A stretch of 64,000 bases of DNA from Gammaproteobacteria bacterium RIFOXYD12_FULL_61_37 (GCA_001801995.1 MGZB01000005.1:1-64000), one strand, 5' to 3'. Positions 53,605-62,561 are shown, counted from the stretch's first letter. A program made the numbers and translations. Notes: generated from the sequence alone by a model not told the origin.

Positions 53605-53656
53605 AAGGGGTCAGGTCTTGCAATCACGCATGCGTGATTGCAAGACCTGACCCCTT
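53605..53656. repeat. 52-bp perfect palindrome (REP-like)
   Basis: Arms of 26 bp (AAGGGGTCAGGTCTTGCAAT...) with no mismatch and no loop. It shares GGGGTCAG with the ends of the RAYT element 15 bp away and could be extruded as a cruciform, or act as a terminator between the convergent RAYT and YeeE genes. Confidence 0.9.
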
Positions 53657-53771
53657 CTTCCTTCCTGGTTTCAGGGGGCTAAAGCCTTATCTGATATCGA
53701 AGCGCAGGTGAATGACAAAGGAGACCTGTTCGAGCCCGGCCATGCCTGGAGCGGCGGGGCCGGGGGCTTCG

Positions 53772-55007
53772 TCACAGGACCGTGAACTTCTCGGTCGATT
53801 CGTTGTAGCGGACCCAGGCGTACCAGAGCAGCAGCAGGACGCCGCTGACTAGCAGGGACCAGCCCCAGCCGCCGGTGATCTCCGGGAAGTAGGCCTGGTA
53901 GCCGATGCCGGTGATCTTGAAGTCCTCCACATTGGTCAGGTCCTCGGCGGTGATCTTCAGCTTGTAAAAGACGGCGCTGGCGATGGAGCCTACCCAGGAG
54001 AAGAAGAAGATGGTCACCCAAAGCTTGGCGTGTCCTTCGCCCATGCGCCACAGGCTCCCCGAGGCGCAGCCGCCCGCGAAGATCATGCCGACGCCGAAAA
54101 TCAGCCCGCCGATGAGGGAGCCGAGCCAGAAGGTGGCGGGGATGGCGACATAGGGATCTATGACCTTTTTCTGGAACAGCAGGGAGGCGATGGGGATGCC
54201 GATGGCCAGGGCCAGGATCACGGCTTTGGTCATGTCGCCCTCGGCGGTCATGAAGGGTTCGCGGAAGGCGCGGGCGAAGCAAAGGCGCGAGCGGTGCATG
54301 ATGAAGCCGATGGCAAAACCGGCGGGGATGATCACCGCGCGGGAGAGCAGCAGCTTGTCGCCGGAGAGGAACCACTGGGCCGACCAGAAGAGGATGCCGA
54401 CCGCCACCGCCAGGCCGATCAGGGGATAGGCATTCTTCACCCCGGCGGGGATCTTCAGCGGGGGTGGCGCAACCATGCCCCACTCGACGTTCTCCAGGGT
54501 CCAGAGCAGCAGCTTGAGGCCGATGACGGCGCCCGCCAGCAGCCCGGCCCACATGGCCCATCCCGCCGGGGAGGAGTGCAGCACGGGGTTGAAGAAGCCC
54601 CCGGTGGTGCAGCCGCCGGCCAGGGCCGAACCTATGCCCATGAAGCTGCCGCCCATGGCCGCCCAGACGTATTCCAGCTTGGGCGGGCGGTTGGGGTTGA
54701 ACTGGCGGGACAGCAGGGCCGCCGTGAAGGAACCGAGCACCAGCATGATATTCATCAGGGACATGCGGTGGATGAACAGGCCGTCCTGTTCCGGTGCAAT
54801 GCCCAACAAGGGTCCCAGGCCGATCAGGTTGTTGATCTGGTCGCCCCAGTACTTGACGCCGCCGAAGACCCCCCAGAACAGTCCATTGATCATCAGGCCG
54901 ATGATGACGAGCACCAGCAGGATGGCTCCCACGTAGTGCGACCACTCTTCGACGAAGATCCTTTCGTAGTCCGTCTTAAAGCCACTTAGCCAGCCCTTCC
55001 CGCTCAT
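53772..55007 (-). CDS. YeeE/YedE-family sulfur-compound transporter
   Basis: A 411-residue membrane protein with about ten TM segments. The repeated family motifs with the essential Cys are seen: ALAGGCTTGGFFNP, HRSRLCFARAFREPF and IFAGGCASGSLWRMGEG. E. coli YeeE (TsuA) imports thiosulfate through such Cys sites. It is the most distal gene of the minus-strand redox cluster and could move thiosulfate or a related sulfur species. Confidence 0.9.
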   Translation of the reverse strand: MSGKGWLSGFKTDYERIFVEEWSHYVGAILLVLVIIGLMINGLFWGVFGGVKYWGDQINNLIGLGPLLGIAPEQDGLFIHRMSLMNIMLVLGSFTAALLSRQFNPNRPPKLEYVWAAMGGSFMGIGSALAGGCTTGGFFNPVLHSSPAGWAMWAGLLAGAVIGLKLLLWTLENVEWGMVAPPPLKIPAGVKNAYPLIGLAVAVGILFWSAQWFLSGDKLLLSRAVIIPAGFAIGFIMHRSRLCFARAFREPFMTAEGDMTKAVILALAIGIPIASLLFQKKVIDPYVAIPATFWLGSLIGGLIFGVGMIFAGGCASGSLWRMGEGHAKLWVTIFFFSWVGSIASAVFYKLKITAEDLTNVEDFKITGIGYQAYFPEITGGWGWSLLVSGVLLLLWYAWVRYNESTEKFTVL

Positions 55008-55109
55008 TGAGAACCCCCTTGCCGTGAAAAACAGAGACGTAGGGTGCGGTGAGGCACGAACCGCACCGATTGCCTCCCCACATCCTACGTCGTTGAAACT
55101 TCTATGCGA

Positions 55110-55502
55110 TCAACTGCAACTTGCCGGGCTGTCCCCATCCTTGGCGCTCTTCAGCAGGAAGACGCGGATGTCTTCCAACAGCTCCTCGTCGGGGGTGTCG
55201 GCGAATTTCTCGGCGGCCTTATTGGTCTCCTTGACGCTGTCGCGATAGGCCTTGCCGACATACTGGCTGACCGTATCCTTGCCGGCGGCGTGCTTGTCGG
55301 CCTTCATGTAGTTCGACCACTCCTCCATGGTCTTGGTATTCGGGCCGATGGGGGTTCCGCCTTGGGCGGTGTGGCAGGTGGTGCAGACGCCACGGTAATA
55401 GACGCGGCCGCGCTTCCAGTCGCCCTCGTAGGCCTGGACTGAACTCATGGTGGTGGCGCCGATCAACAGGGCCATCAAGGTCATGGGAAACTTTGATTGC
55501 AT
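55110..55502 (-). CDS. Periplasmic monohaem cytochrome c
   Basis: A 130-residue class I type protein with a signal peptide (about 1-24) and one haem site, CTTCH at 40-44. The C-terminal helical half is Lys/Glu-rich. It lies 115 bp downstream of the cytochrome b gene and could be its soluble electron partner. Start 55502 is set by the signal peptide. Confidence 0.88.
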   Translation of the reverse strand: MQSKFPMTLMALLIGATTMSSVQAYEGDWKRGRVYYRGVCTTCHTAQGGTPIGPNTKTMEEWSNYMKADKHAAGKDTVSQYVGKAYRDSVKETNKAAEKFADTPDEELLEDIRVFLLKSAKDGDSPASCS

Positions 55503-55617
55503 AACGATGTTCTCCTTGGGAAACAGATTGCCGAATAAGAAGGGCCTGAGACTTGAGACCCGAGACTTGAGGGGTAAAGCCGCCTCCGGTCTCAAGCCTC
55601 AGGCCCCAGGTCCGGGT

Positions 55618-56220
55618 TTAATCCTCCACCTCTTCCCAGCCGGTGATCATGGCCTTGAGGTGGGCGGTCAGGGTATGGCCGGTGGTAATGAGATAGACGT
55701 GGACGATGACGAAGGTCAGCATCATGAAGGCGGCCATGGTATGGAAGAAGGCTACCCACTCCAGCACCAGGAAGCCGCGCAGGCCCCACTCTGTCCAGTA
55801 GTCATGAAAGAGGTAGAGTAGGCCCGTGGACCAGGTAATCGGCCCGATGACCGACAGCACGGTCAGATAGGCGATCCGTTGCAGCGGGTTGTGCTTCTGG
55901 AGCCGGGTCAGGCGGAAGGGATGGGGCGAGTGGGTGAAGATGCCCGTGACGTAATATTTGACCATGGCATCGACTTTCTCCAGGGTCGGAATGTACTGCC
56001 GCCACTCGCCGGTCGTGAACAGCCAAAAGATCGAAAATGCCCAGAGGCCGATCAGCGACCAGGCCAGAATGGTGTGGTAACTCACCGCCTTTTCGAACCC
56101 GAACAGGCTGTAGGTGCCGTGTATCTCAAAGCCGGTGATCAGCAGAGAGATGACCAACACCGCCTGGGACCAGTGCCAGAACCGGTTGAAGCGATTGAAG
56201 ATATAGATTCTGTCGGACAT
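55618..56220 (-). CDS. Di-haem cytochrome b (b561/Ni-hydrogenase type)
   Basis: A 200-residue membrane protein with four TM segments. His residues in FWHWSQA, SYHTILAW, FFHTMAAF and VIVHVYLITTGH are likely haem ligands. It should pass electrons between the quinone pool and the octaheme protein that starts directly upstream (4-bp gap). Confidence 0.9.
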   Translation of the reverse strand: MSDRIYIFNRFNRFWHWSQAVLVISLLITGFEIHGTYSLFGFEKAVSYHTILAWSLIGLWAFSIFWLFTTGEWRQYIPTLEKVDAMVKYYVTGIFTHSPHPFRLTRLQKHNPLQRIAYLTVLSVIGPITWSTGLLYLFHDYWTEWGLRGFLVLEWVAFFHTMAAFMMLTFVIVHVYLITTGHTLTAHLKAMITGWEEVED

Positions 56221-56224
56221 TGTC

Positions 56225-57877
56225 TTATCCCGCCTTTCTCAGAGAGAGAGTGATGCGCACGGCACCGTGAATCAGTACGCCAAGGAGCGCCGTCAGCGCG
56301 GCCAGCCAGCCGATGATATCGAGCCAGCCCTTGGCGCTGTGGCCGGGCATGTAGATACCCGGCAGCCCCTTCAGGCGGCTGTCGGCCGCGTGACATTCGG
56401 TGCAGGAAACCACCTTCTCTTTGGGAGCGACCATGTGGGTGATGGGCCAGTACATCTCGGTCTTGATGAAGTCGACCTTGCCGGAGAAGGGTGCGTTCAC
56501 GTTCCGCATGCCGTCGGCAATGGCCTTCTCCCATTCCAGGTTCTTCCAGTAGCCGATATCGTCGTTACCGGCAACATGAGGCATGACGAGCGTCTTGTTG
56601 ACCGGGTCGAAGGGTTGCAGGCCACGCATGATCTTCATCGGCCAGATCATGGAACGACCGTCGGTGGGCGAACCGTCGATGCGGTTGATGGGGGTGGGGC
56701 TATCCGACTTCTCCACCTTGTCACCGAGCAGGGTGTATTTGATGTCGCCGTTGAACCAGCGGTATTCGGGCACGACATCGTGCCCCAGCGCGAAGTCGCC
56801 CTTGCGGGTGTCATAGGTGACGTGGCCGGTCGCATCCTTCTTGACCATGTGCTTGCCATCGGATCCTTTCTGGCCGGCCGTGGACCAGTCCCAGGACATC
56901 TTGGTCGGCACGCCGCCACGGGCAAAGGCGGGTATATGACAGACCTGGCAGGCCATCTTCTCCGCGTGGGTGTTCATGCGCGCCGACTTCAGAAGTATCG
57001 GGGACTTGTGGGGCTTGTTGCCATGGCAGGCCTGACAGGTGGCCGGATTGACCTTCTCGCCCTTGCCGCGAATATAGGCGGAGTGCTGTTCACGCGCGGT
57101 CGGCTTGTAACGGCTGCCCGGCACATCGTGGCTGGAGGTCTTGTGACAGGTGCCGCAACTGAAGTCGAGACCAGTGGCATCCATATGGACATCGAGTTCC
57201 TTGTCCGGAGAGGCCAGGGAGCTGTCCAGGTCGCCGTGCTTGACACCGTCGCCGCCGCCGCCATAGAAGTGGCAGTTGCCGCAGTTGTCACGGCTGGTCT
57301 TGCCGACCTTCTGGGCGACCTTGGTCAGATCGACGGGTTTGACCATCTTGCCGGAGCCGGGTGGCATCTCCATCGGTTCCCCCACCACCGGATTACCCGC
57401 ATTCCCCGCCGGTTTCTTGTAGCTGCCCGTCGTGTCGTGGCAGGCCAGACAGTCAACATTCACCTCGCTGGTGAAGTCGAAGTCCTTGTCCTTCCAGCCA
57501 TAGCCGATATGGCAGCCGGTACAGAAGGAGTAGTTCTGGGAGATGGAGATGCAGAAGTTGTTCATCACGTTCTTTTTGCCAAGCCGCTGCCCGTTCTCCG
57601 GGTTCAGGAACTCCCAGGTCCAGTGCTTGGTGCGATGGATCTGGCCAGCCGCCTCGGTGTGGCATTTGAGGCAGGCCTTGGTGACTTCGGGACCCGATTT
57701 GAAGACCTGTTGCAGATCCTCGTACTTGGTATGGTCCGCCGTACTGTTCATTTTCACCGGTTTCGCGGGTGCCGCATCGGTAGCGGCCGCGAGATCCGTG
57801 GTCAGGAGAGGAAGAAGGACACCCAAAAAGGCGAACAAAGGAAGGAGGGTTCGCCGACGAAATCGTTGCGTTCTCAT
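56225..57877 (-). CDS. Octaheme c-type cytochrome, tetrathionate reductase (OTR) family
   Basis: A 550-residue protein with a signal peptide, eight CxxCH sites in order (CLKCH, CTGCH, CLACH, CGNCH, CGTCH, CQACH, CQVCH, CTECH) and a C-terminal TM anchor (about 522-545). The number and spacing fit the OTR family, which reduces tetrathionate, nitrite or hydroxylamine in vitro; the physiological reaction is unsettled. With the cytochrome b it forms a membrane quinol/quinone-linked unit. The start at 57877 is chosen for its signal peptide; FNR boxes lie upstream. Confidence 0.88.
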   Translation of the reverse strand: MRTQRFRRRTLLPLFAFLGVLLPLLTTDLAAATDAAPAKPVKMNSTADHTKYEDLQQVFKSGPEVTKACLKCHTEAAGQIHRTKHWTWEFLNPENGQRLGKKNVMNNFCISISQNYSFCTGCHIGYGWKDKDFDFTSEVNVDCLACHDTTGSYKKPAGNAGNPVVGEPMEMPPGSGKMVKPVDLTKVAQKVGKTSRDNCGNCHFYGGGGDGVKHGDLDSSLASPDKELDVHMDATGLDFSCGTCHKTSSHDVPGSRYKPTAREQHSAYIRGKGEKVNPATCQACHGNKPHKSPILLKSARMNTHAEKMACQVCHIPAFARGGVPTKMSWDWSTAGQKGSDGKHMVKKDATGHVTYDTRKGDFALGHDVVPEYRWFNGDIKYTLLGDKVEKSDSPTPINRIDGSPTDGRSMIWPMKIMRGLQPFDPVNKTLVMPHVAGNDDIGYWKNLEWEKAIADGMRNVNAPFSGKVDFIKTEMYWPITHMVAPKEKVVSCTECHAADSRLKGLPGIYMPGHSAKGWLDIIGWLAALTALLGVLIHGAVRITLSLRKAG

Positions 57878-57981
57878 AGTTAACTCCGCTCGGAAATGAT
57901 GTGCCGCGCCTCTCGACAGCGGAGTCAACTGGACTATTCCAGCGACACCACACAAGGCTAGCTGTGTACTAAGCACTATGC

Positions 57982-58023
57982 ATTGAGAATTCGCATTGAT
58001 GATTCACAATGCGAATTCTCAAT
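57982..58023. promoter_or_regulatory. 17-bp perfect inverted repeat upstream of the octaheme gene
   Basis: ATTGAGAATTCGCATTG and its exact complement are separated by 8 bases. It is A/T-rich and lies 105-146 bp before the octaheme start and 12 bp from the first FNR box. It may be an operator or a small dispersed palindrome. Confidence 0.5.
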
Positions 58024-58034
58024 AACCTATATCG

Positions 58035-58048
58035 TTGATATGGATCAA
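58035..58048. promoter_or_regulatory. FNR box 1 (perfect)
   Basis: TTGATATGGATCAA, a full match to TTGAT-N4-ATCAA. It is about 165 bp from the octaheme gene and 470 bp from the nine-haem gene, so it more likely serves the minus-strand operon. Confidence 0.8.
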
Positions 58049-58194
58049 GCAAATGAATAGCGAGCGAAAAGCACAAAGGCTGCCTGGACAGGCGCCTCTC
58101 GTATTGATCGGTTGTTCATGATGCCCCCGCCCTGTGGTGATATCGGAGGGGAGACATCGATCGAGACAACCAGCCCCACCTAAAAAACCTTAGA

Positions 58195-58208
58195 TTGACA
58201 TATATCAA
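58195..58208. promoter_or_regulatory. FNR box 2 (one mismatch)
   Basis: TTGACATATATCAA, nine of ten consensus positions. It sits in the middle of the divergent region. Confidence 0.65.
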
Positions 58209-58268
58209 TGGGAAAGGTTGCTGTTCGGTAAGAAATTGAACATCATTCTCAACCGCTTTCCTGGGTAA

Positions 58269-58282
58269 TTGATATCTATCAA
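58269..58282. promoter_or_regulatory. FNR box 3 (perfect)
   Basis: TTGATATCTATCAA, a full match and an exact palindrome apart from the spacer centre. It is about 240 bp before the nine-haem gene and probably serves the plus-strand operon. Confidence 0.8.
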
Positions 58283-58515
58283 TCCGGCCTGGGCGGTACA
58301 GGTCCCGCCAGGGCATCCTTGCCCCAGATTAACCAAACCCATTCAATGACTTGGTTAATGAAGGATCGCTGTGAATCCAAAGACAGGTGAAATAATCACG
58401 GAGTGTCTTGCTAGATAGCCCATGTATCTCAAACAAGCAGCGAGACTATCCCTTAAATATCAGTCGGCTAGTTAGTCAAAAGTTACACGAAATGATTAAA
58501 AACAGGAGGGCAACG

Positions 58516-60495
58516 ATGCCAAGCAGCATCGCAATTACACGAGTCGCCTGCCTTTGGGCGGTACTCTTCAGCCTATTCATCATGCCCGCGGCCTATGCCG
58601 CACCGGAAGAGCCGGCGGGCGAACTGATGATTCACAGCTACGATCCCGAAACCGGCAAGCGCATCATTCCCAACGAGCGGTGCCTGACCTGTCACGGTGA
58701 CGAGAAAGAAAAGACCGATGTGCGCGACGATGGCAGCAAGGTCAAAATCTTCGTGCATCGTAAGGAAATCGAGGCCAGCGTGCATGGCAAGCTGCGCTGC
58801 AACGACTGCCACAGCACCATCGACCGCGTGCCGCACCGCAAGGCACCCGAAGTCATCGTCGGTTGCATTGATTGCCACAAGGAAACACTGGAGAAGCGCA
58901 AGAAGGAGCCGGACGGCAAGACCGAGCGTCTCAAGATAGTCAATGAGCAGGTCGGCAATTACATGCAGTCGATCCACGCCCAGCCGAGCAAGCTGGACCA
59001 GTCCCGCACCAATGCCACCTGTTACGATTGCCACGAAGCCCACAACGTCGGTGAGCTTGGCAGCATCCAGCGCGATGAGAAGCGCCTGAAGAATCCCGAG
59101 GTCTGCGGCCGCTGTCATGAGAAGCAACTCAAGGCGTACCGCACCTCCGACCACGGCAAGGCGGTGCTGGAGAAGGCTGACAGCAAGTCGGCGGTATGCT
59201 CCGACTGCCATACCACCCATGCCATCGATGCACCCGAGACCGACAAGGCCAAGCGGGCAATCACCAAGAACTGCGGCGATTGCCACAAGGACGCCCAGCG
59301 TACCTACTTCGCCTCCTATCACGGCCAAGTCCATCGCCTGGGTTACACCAACACCGCCAAGTGCCACGACTGCCATGGCAGCCACGAGATCAAGGGCCCG
59401 AAGGACCCCACATCGGAGATCCATGCCAACAACCGGCTGGAGAACTGCAAGAACTGCCACAAGGATGCCAACGAGAACTTCCTGACCTTCTGGCCGCACG
59501 GCGATGCGAACGACAGCGAAAAGTATCCGGGCTTGTGGACCTTCAAGATCTTCATGCAGACCCTGATCTTCGGCGTGATGGCCTTCTTCTGGGTCCATGT
59601 GTTGCTGTGGCTTTACCGCGAGGTGAAGGACCGCATGGAGGGCAAGGGCTTCATCGAGGACCTGGACAAACCCGACGTGGTCTACTTCCGCCGCTTCCCG
59701 CTGGTCTGGCGCTGGATACACGGTCTGTTCGCCATCGCCACCATGACCCTGATCCTGACCGGTACCACGCTGCTGTTTTCACACACCGGCTGGGCCAAGG
59801 CGGTAGTGGCATTCCTCGGCGGAACGGAGATGGAAGGCATCATCCACCGCACGGCCGCCGTGATCTGGCTAACCATCTTCCTGACCCACCTGGCGATTGC
59901 CGTCAGGAACATCTGGCGCAACCGCAGCAGCTTCGAATGGTTCGGCAGTACCTCCATGCTGCCGAACATGAAGGACATGCGTGATCTGCGTGACATGTTC
60001 AAGTGGTTCCTCGGTCGCGGCCCGCGCCCCGAGTTCTCCCAGTGGACCTACTGGCAGAAGTTCGACTACTGGGCACCCTTCTGGGGTGCGACAGTGATCG
60101 GCACTTCCGGCCTTCTGTTGTTTGCGCCAGAGGCAACCGCCATCTTCCTGCCGGGCTGGATGTTCAACATCGCCACCCTGGTCCATGCCGAGGAGGCTCT
60201 GCTGGCGGCCATCTTCCTCAACTCGGTGCATTTCTTTAACGTGCATTTCCGGCCCGAGCGCTTCCCGATGAGTACCACCATCTTCACCGGCGTGATCCCC
60301 ATCGAGGAGTTCAAGCACGACCACCGTATCGAATACGAGCGGCTCGTTGCCAGCGGTGAACTGGAAAAGCATCTGGTCAGGCGCCCCTCGCGTCGTGCCG
60401 ACCTGGCGGCCTCCTTCATCACCACCGTGCTGATCATGACCGGCCTGGCCCTGCTCACCCTGGTGCTGATCGGCCTGATGACCTCGCCGAATTGA
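58516..60495 (+). CDS. Nine-haem cytochrome c fused to a cytochrome b membrane domain
   Basis: A 659-residue protein. Signal peptide (about 8-29), then nine CxxCH sites: CLTCH, CNDCH, CIDCH, CYDCH, CGRCH, CSDCH, CGDCH, CHDCH, CKNCH. After about residue 340 there are a TM helix and a FdnI/b561-like four-to-five TM part with His in WRWIHGLF, GIIHRTAAV, LTHLAIAV, LVHAEEAL. The fusion should link quinones to periplasmic carriers. ATG 58516 has AGGAGGG seven bases upstream. Confidence 0.88.
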   Translation: MPSSIAITRVACLWAVLFSLFIMPAAYAAPEEPAGELMIHSYDPETGKRIIPNERCLTCHGDEKEKTDVRDDGSKVKIFVHRKEIEASVHGKLRCNDCHSTIDRVPHRKAPEVIVGCIDCHKETLEKRKKEPDGKTERLKIVNEQVGNYMQSIHAQPSKLDQSRTNATCYDCHEAHNVGELGSIQRDEKRLKNPEVCGRCHEKQLKAYRTSDHGKAVLEKADSKSAVCSDCHTTHAIDAPETDKAKRAITKNCGDCHKDAQRTYFASYHGQVHRLGYTNTAKCHDCHGSHEIKGPKDPTSEIHANNRLENCKNCHKDANENFLTFWPHGDANDSEKYPGLWTFKIFMQTLIFGVMAFFWVHVLLWLYREVKDRMEGKGFIEDLDKPDVVYFRRFPLVWRWIHGLFAIATMTLILTGTTLLFSHTGWAKAVVAFLGGTEMEGIIHRTAAVIWLTIFLTHLAIAVRNIWRNRSSFEWFGSTSMLPNMKDMRDLRDMFKWFLGRGPRPEFSQWTYWQKFDYWAPFWGATVIGTSGLLLFAPEATAIFLPGWMFNIATLVHAEEALLAAIFLNSVHFFNVHFRPERFPMSTTIFTGVIPIEEFKHDHRIEYERLVASGELEKHLVRRPSRRADLAASFITTVLIMTGLALLTLVLIGLMTSPN

Positions 60496-60509
60496 TGGGG
60501 GTAGATGAC

Positions 60510-61109
60510 ATGAAGAGTAACGAGATTATGAACAAGGTAATTCGCAACCTCATCCTGGCCGCGCTGGCACTGGGACCGGCGGCCGTCCTGGCGGCGCCGT
60601 CGGGACAGGCGCTGTCCTTCACCTGCGCCGGTTGCCATGGCACCGACGGCTCCAGTGTGGGGCCCTCGATGCCCGCCATCGCCGGAATGGACCCCGGCGT
60701 CTTCATCGACGCGATGAAGGCCTACCGGGAAGACCAGCGCAACCCCACCATCATGAACCGCATGGCCAAGGCCTACACCGACGAGCAGTTCAAGGAGATG
60801 GCCTGGTTCTTCGCCGGCCAGCGGCTGCGCTCCATGCCGCAGAAGCATGATGCCGCCCTGGCCGCGCGGGGCGCGGACTTGCACAAGAAGCACTGCGAGA
60901 AGTGCCACGAAAAGGGTGGCCGTCCCGGTGACGCCGGCACCCTGGCCGGCCAGTGGATGCCCTATCTGGAATACACCCTGGGCGACTTCCTCGATGGCAA
61001 GCGGGAATGGCCGCGCAAGATGAAGCGCAAGGTCGATGCGGCGGTCGCGGAGGAGGGCAAGAATGCCCTGCCTGCTCTCATCCACTACTACGGCAGCCAG
61101 CACCAATAA
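60510..61109 (+). CDS. Dihaem cytochrome c, FccA/c4-like
   Basis: About 200 residues with a signal peptide and two haem sites, CAGCH and CEKCH, each in its own class I-like domain (LSFTCAGCHGTDGSS; HCEKCHEKGGRPGD). Next to fccB this is the expected haem subunit of flavocytochrome c sulfide dehydrogenase. The start could be 60510 or 60528. Confidence 0.88.
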   Translation: MKSNEIMNKVIRNLILAALALGPAAVLAAPSGQALSFTCAGCHGTDGSSVGPSMPAIAGMDPGVFIDAMKAYREDQRNPTIMNRMAKAYTDEQFKEMAWFFAGQRLRSMPQKHDAALAARGADLHKKHCEKCHEKGGRPGDAGTLAGQWMPYLEYTLGDFLDGKREWPRKMKRKVDAAVAEEGKNALPALIHYYGSQHQ

Positions 61110-61110
61110 C

Positions 61111-61170
61111 AGGGGAGGAGTCTTACTCTCCCCTTTGGTCGCCCCCAAAAACCGCATTTTGGGGGCGACC
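61111..61170 (+). promoter_or_regulatory. Two consecutive hairpins between fccA-like gene and fccB
   Basis: AGGGGAG/CTCCCCT (61111-61134) and a 14-bp perfect stem GGTCGCCCCCAAAA/TTTTGGGGGCGACC (61137-61170). The second has A and T tracts in the stem but no following T-run. They may stabilise or attenuate the transcript to set the subunit ratio. Confidence 0.75.
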
Positions 61171-61194
61171 TGAACAGTTACGAGGAAATGAATC

Positions 61195-62493
61195 ATGACT
61201 GATATCAATCGCAGAGCATTTATCCGTGCGGCCGGTGGCGTCGCCGCGCTTGGCGCCACCCTTGGCTTCCCCTCCCTGGCCCTGGGGTCGGCGCGCCGCG
61301 TCGTCGTGGTCGGCGGTGGCGTGGGCGGCAGCACCGTTGCCAAGTACCTGCGCAAGCTGGACCCAACCCTTGCCGTGACCCTGATCGAAACCAAGCCCAG
61401 CTACACCACCTGCTTCATGAGCAACGAGGTGCTGGGCGGCGAACGCACGCTCGAATCAATCACCTTTGGCTACGATGGCCTGCGCCGTCATGGCGTGGAT
61501 GTGGTCATGGACACGGCGGTCGGCATCGATCCGGTGAAAAAGACCGTGCAGACCGCCAGCGGCAAGGGTTTCGATTACGACGCCTGTGTGGTCTCCCCCG
61601 GTATCGATTTCAAATGGGGAGCCATCGCGGGCTATAACGCGGAGATCGCCGCCAACAGCGTCCCCCATGCCTGGAACGCCGGCCCCCAGACCCTGTTGCT
61701 GCGCCGCCAGATCGAGGCCATGCCGGAGGGGGGCCGCGTGATCATCGTAGCCCCGCCCGATCCCTTCAAGTGCCCGCCCGGCCCCTACGAGCGCGCATCG
61801 CAGATCGCCCTGTACTGCAAGCATCACAAGCCCCGCGCCAAGATCATCATCCTCGACGCCAAGGATGCCTTCTCCAAGCAGGGGCTCTTTATCGAGGGCT
61901 GGACTAAGCTCTATGGCTACGGCACCGACAACAGCATGATCCAGTGGGTCGGTGGCTCGGGCGGCGGCAAGGTCGAATCACTGGACGCCGCGAAGCTCAG
62001 CATCCAAGCCGAGATCGAGGAGTTCAAGGGCGACGTGGTGAATATCATCCCGCCGCAAAAGGCGGGCGCCATCGCCTTTGCCGCCGATCTTGCCGAGGGC
62101 GACTGGTGCCCGGTGAACAAGCGCACCTTCGAGTCCAAACGCCACAAGGACATCTATGTCTTGGGCGACGCCTCCAGCGCAGCCAAGATGCCAAAGTCGG
62201 CCTACGCCGCCAACTCCCAGGCCAAGGTGGCCGCGGCGGCCATCGTCAGCCGTTTCCACGGCCTCGAACCGGGCGACCCCACCTTCGTCAACACCTGCTA
62301 CAGCGTGGTGGGCGAGGACTTCGGCATCTCGGTGGCCGCGGTTTACTCCCACGATGCCGCCACCAACAGCATCGAACCGATACCGAACTCCGGCGGTATT
62401 TCACCCGCCAAGGCCAGCCCCGAAATACGCAAGCGCGAGGTGAGCTACGCCCACAGTTGGTTCAAAAACGTCATCAACGACATGCTGGAGTAA
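61195..62493 (+). CDS. fccB: Flavocytochrome c sulfide dehydrogenase, flavoprotein subunit
   Basis: A 432-residue flavoprotein with a Tat-type signal (NRRAFIRAAGGVAALGA), an FAD-binding VVVVGGGVGGSTVAKYLRK, the redox/FAD Cys in YTTCFMSNEV and a FCSD C-terminal domain (NTCYSVVGEDFGISVAAVYSH). It oxidises sulfide to S0/polysulfide in the periplasm and passes electrons to the dihaem subunit. GAGGAA precedes ATG 61195. Confidence 0.94.
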   Translation: MTDINRRAFIRAAGGVAALGATLGFPSLALGSARRVVVVGGGVGGSTVAKYLRKLDPTLAVTLIETKPSYTTCFMSNEVLGGERTLESITFGYDGLRRHGVDVVMDTAVGIDPVKKTVQTASGKGFDYDACVVSPGIDFKWGAIAGYNAEIAANSVPHAWNAGPQTLLLRRQIEAMPEGGRVIIVAPPDPFKCPPGPYERASQIALYCKHHKPRAKIIILDAKDAFSKQGLFIEGWTKLYGYGTDNSMIQWVGGSGGGKVESLDAAKLSIQAEIEEFKGDVVNIIPPQKAGAIAFAADLAEGDWCPVNKRTFESKRHKDIYVLGDASSAAKMPKSAYAANSQAKVAAAAIVSRFHGLEPGDPTFVNTCYSVVGEDFGISVAAVYSHDAATNSIEPIPNSGGISPAKASPEIRKREVSYAHSWFKNVINDMLE

Positions 62494-62497
62494 ACGC

Positions 62498-62549
62498 CTT
62501 TTCGCGGCAGAGCCGCTCCTACCACTGGGAGCGGCCCTGTCGCGAAAAG
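62498..62549. terminator. Long hairpin after fccB
   Basis: CTTTTCGCG-GCAGAGCCGCTCC pairs with GGAGCGGCCCTGT-CGCGAAAAG around a short loop. It looks like a REP-type palindrome used as a bidirectional terminator between the convergent fccB and zapE. Confidence 0.8.
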
Positions 62550-62561
62550 AGCCGAAGGTCC

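Larger units (their letters stand above)
58049..58515. other. Divergent regulatory region between the two redox operons
   Basis: Besides the FNR boxes I see no gene. The stretch is A/T-rich around 58180-58280. The frame open from 58408 has no ribosome-binding site and a non-signal-like start, so the long leader of the nine-haem gene appears to be untranslated. Confidence 0.5.

Noticed and set aside
56267-57883. 538-codon frame antisense to the octaheme cytochrome
   Set aside because: All eight CxxCH sites and the signal peptide are on the minus strand.
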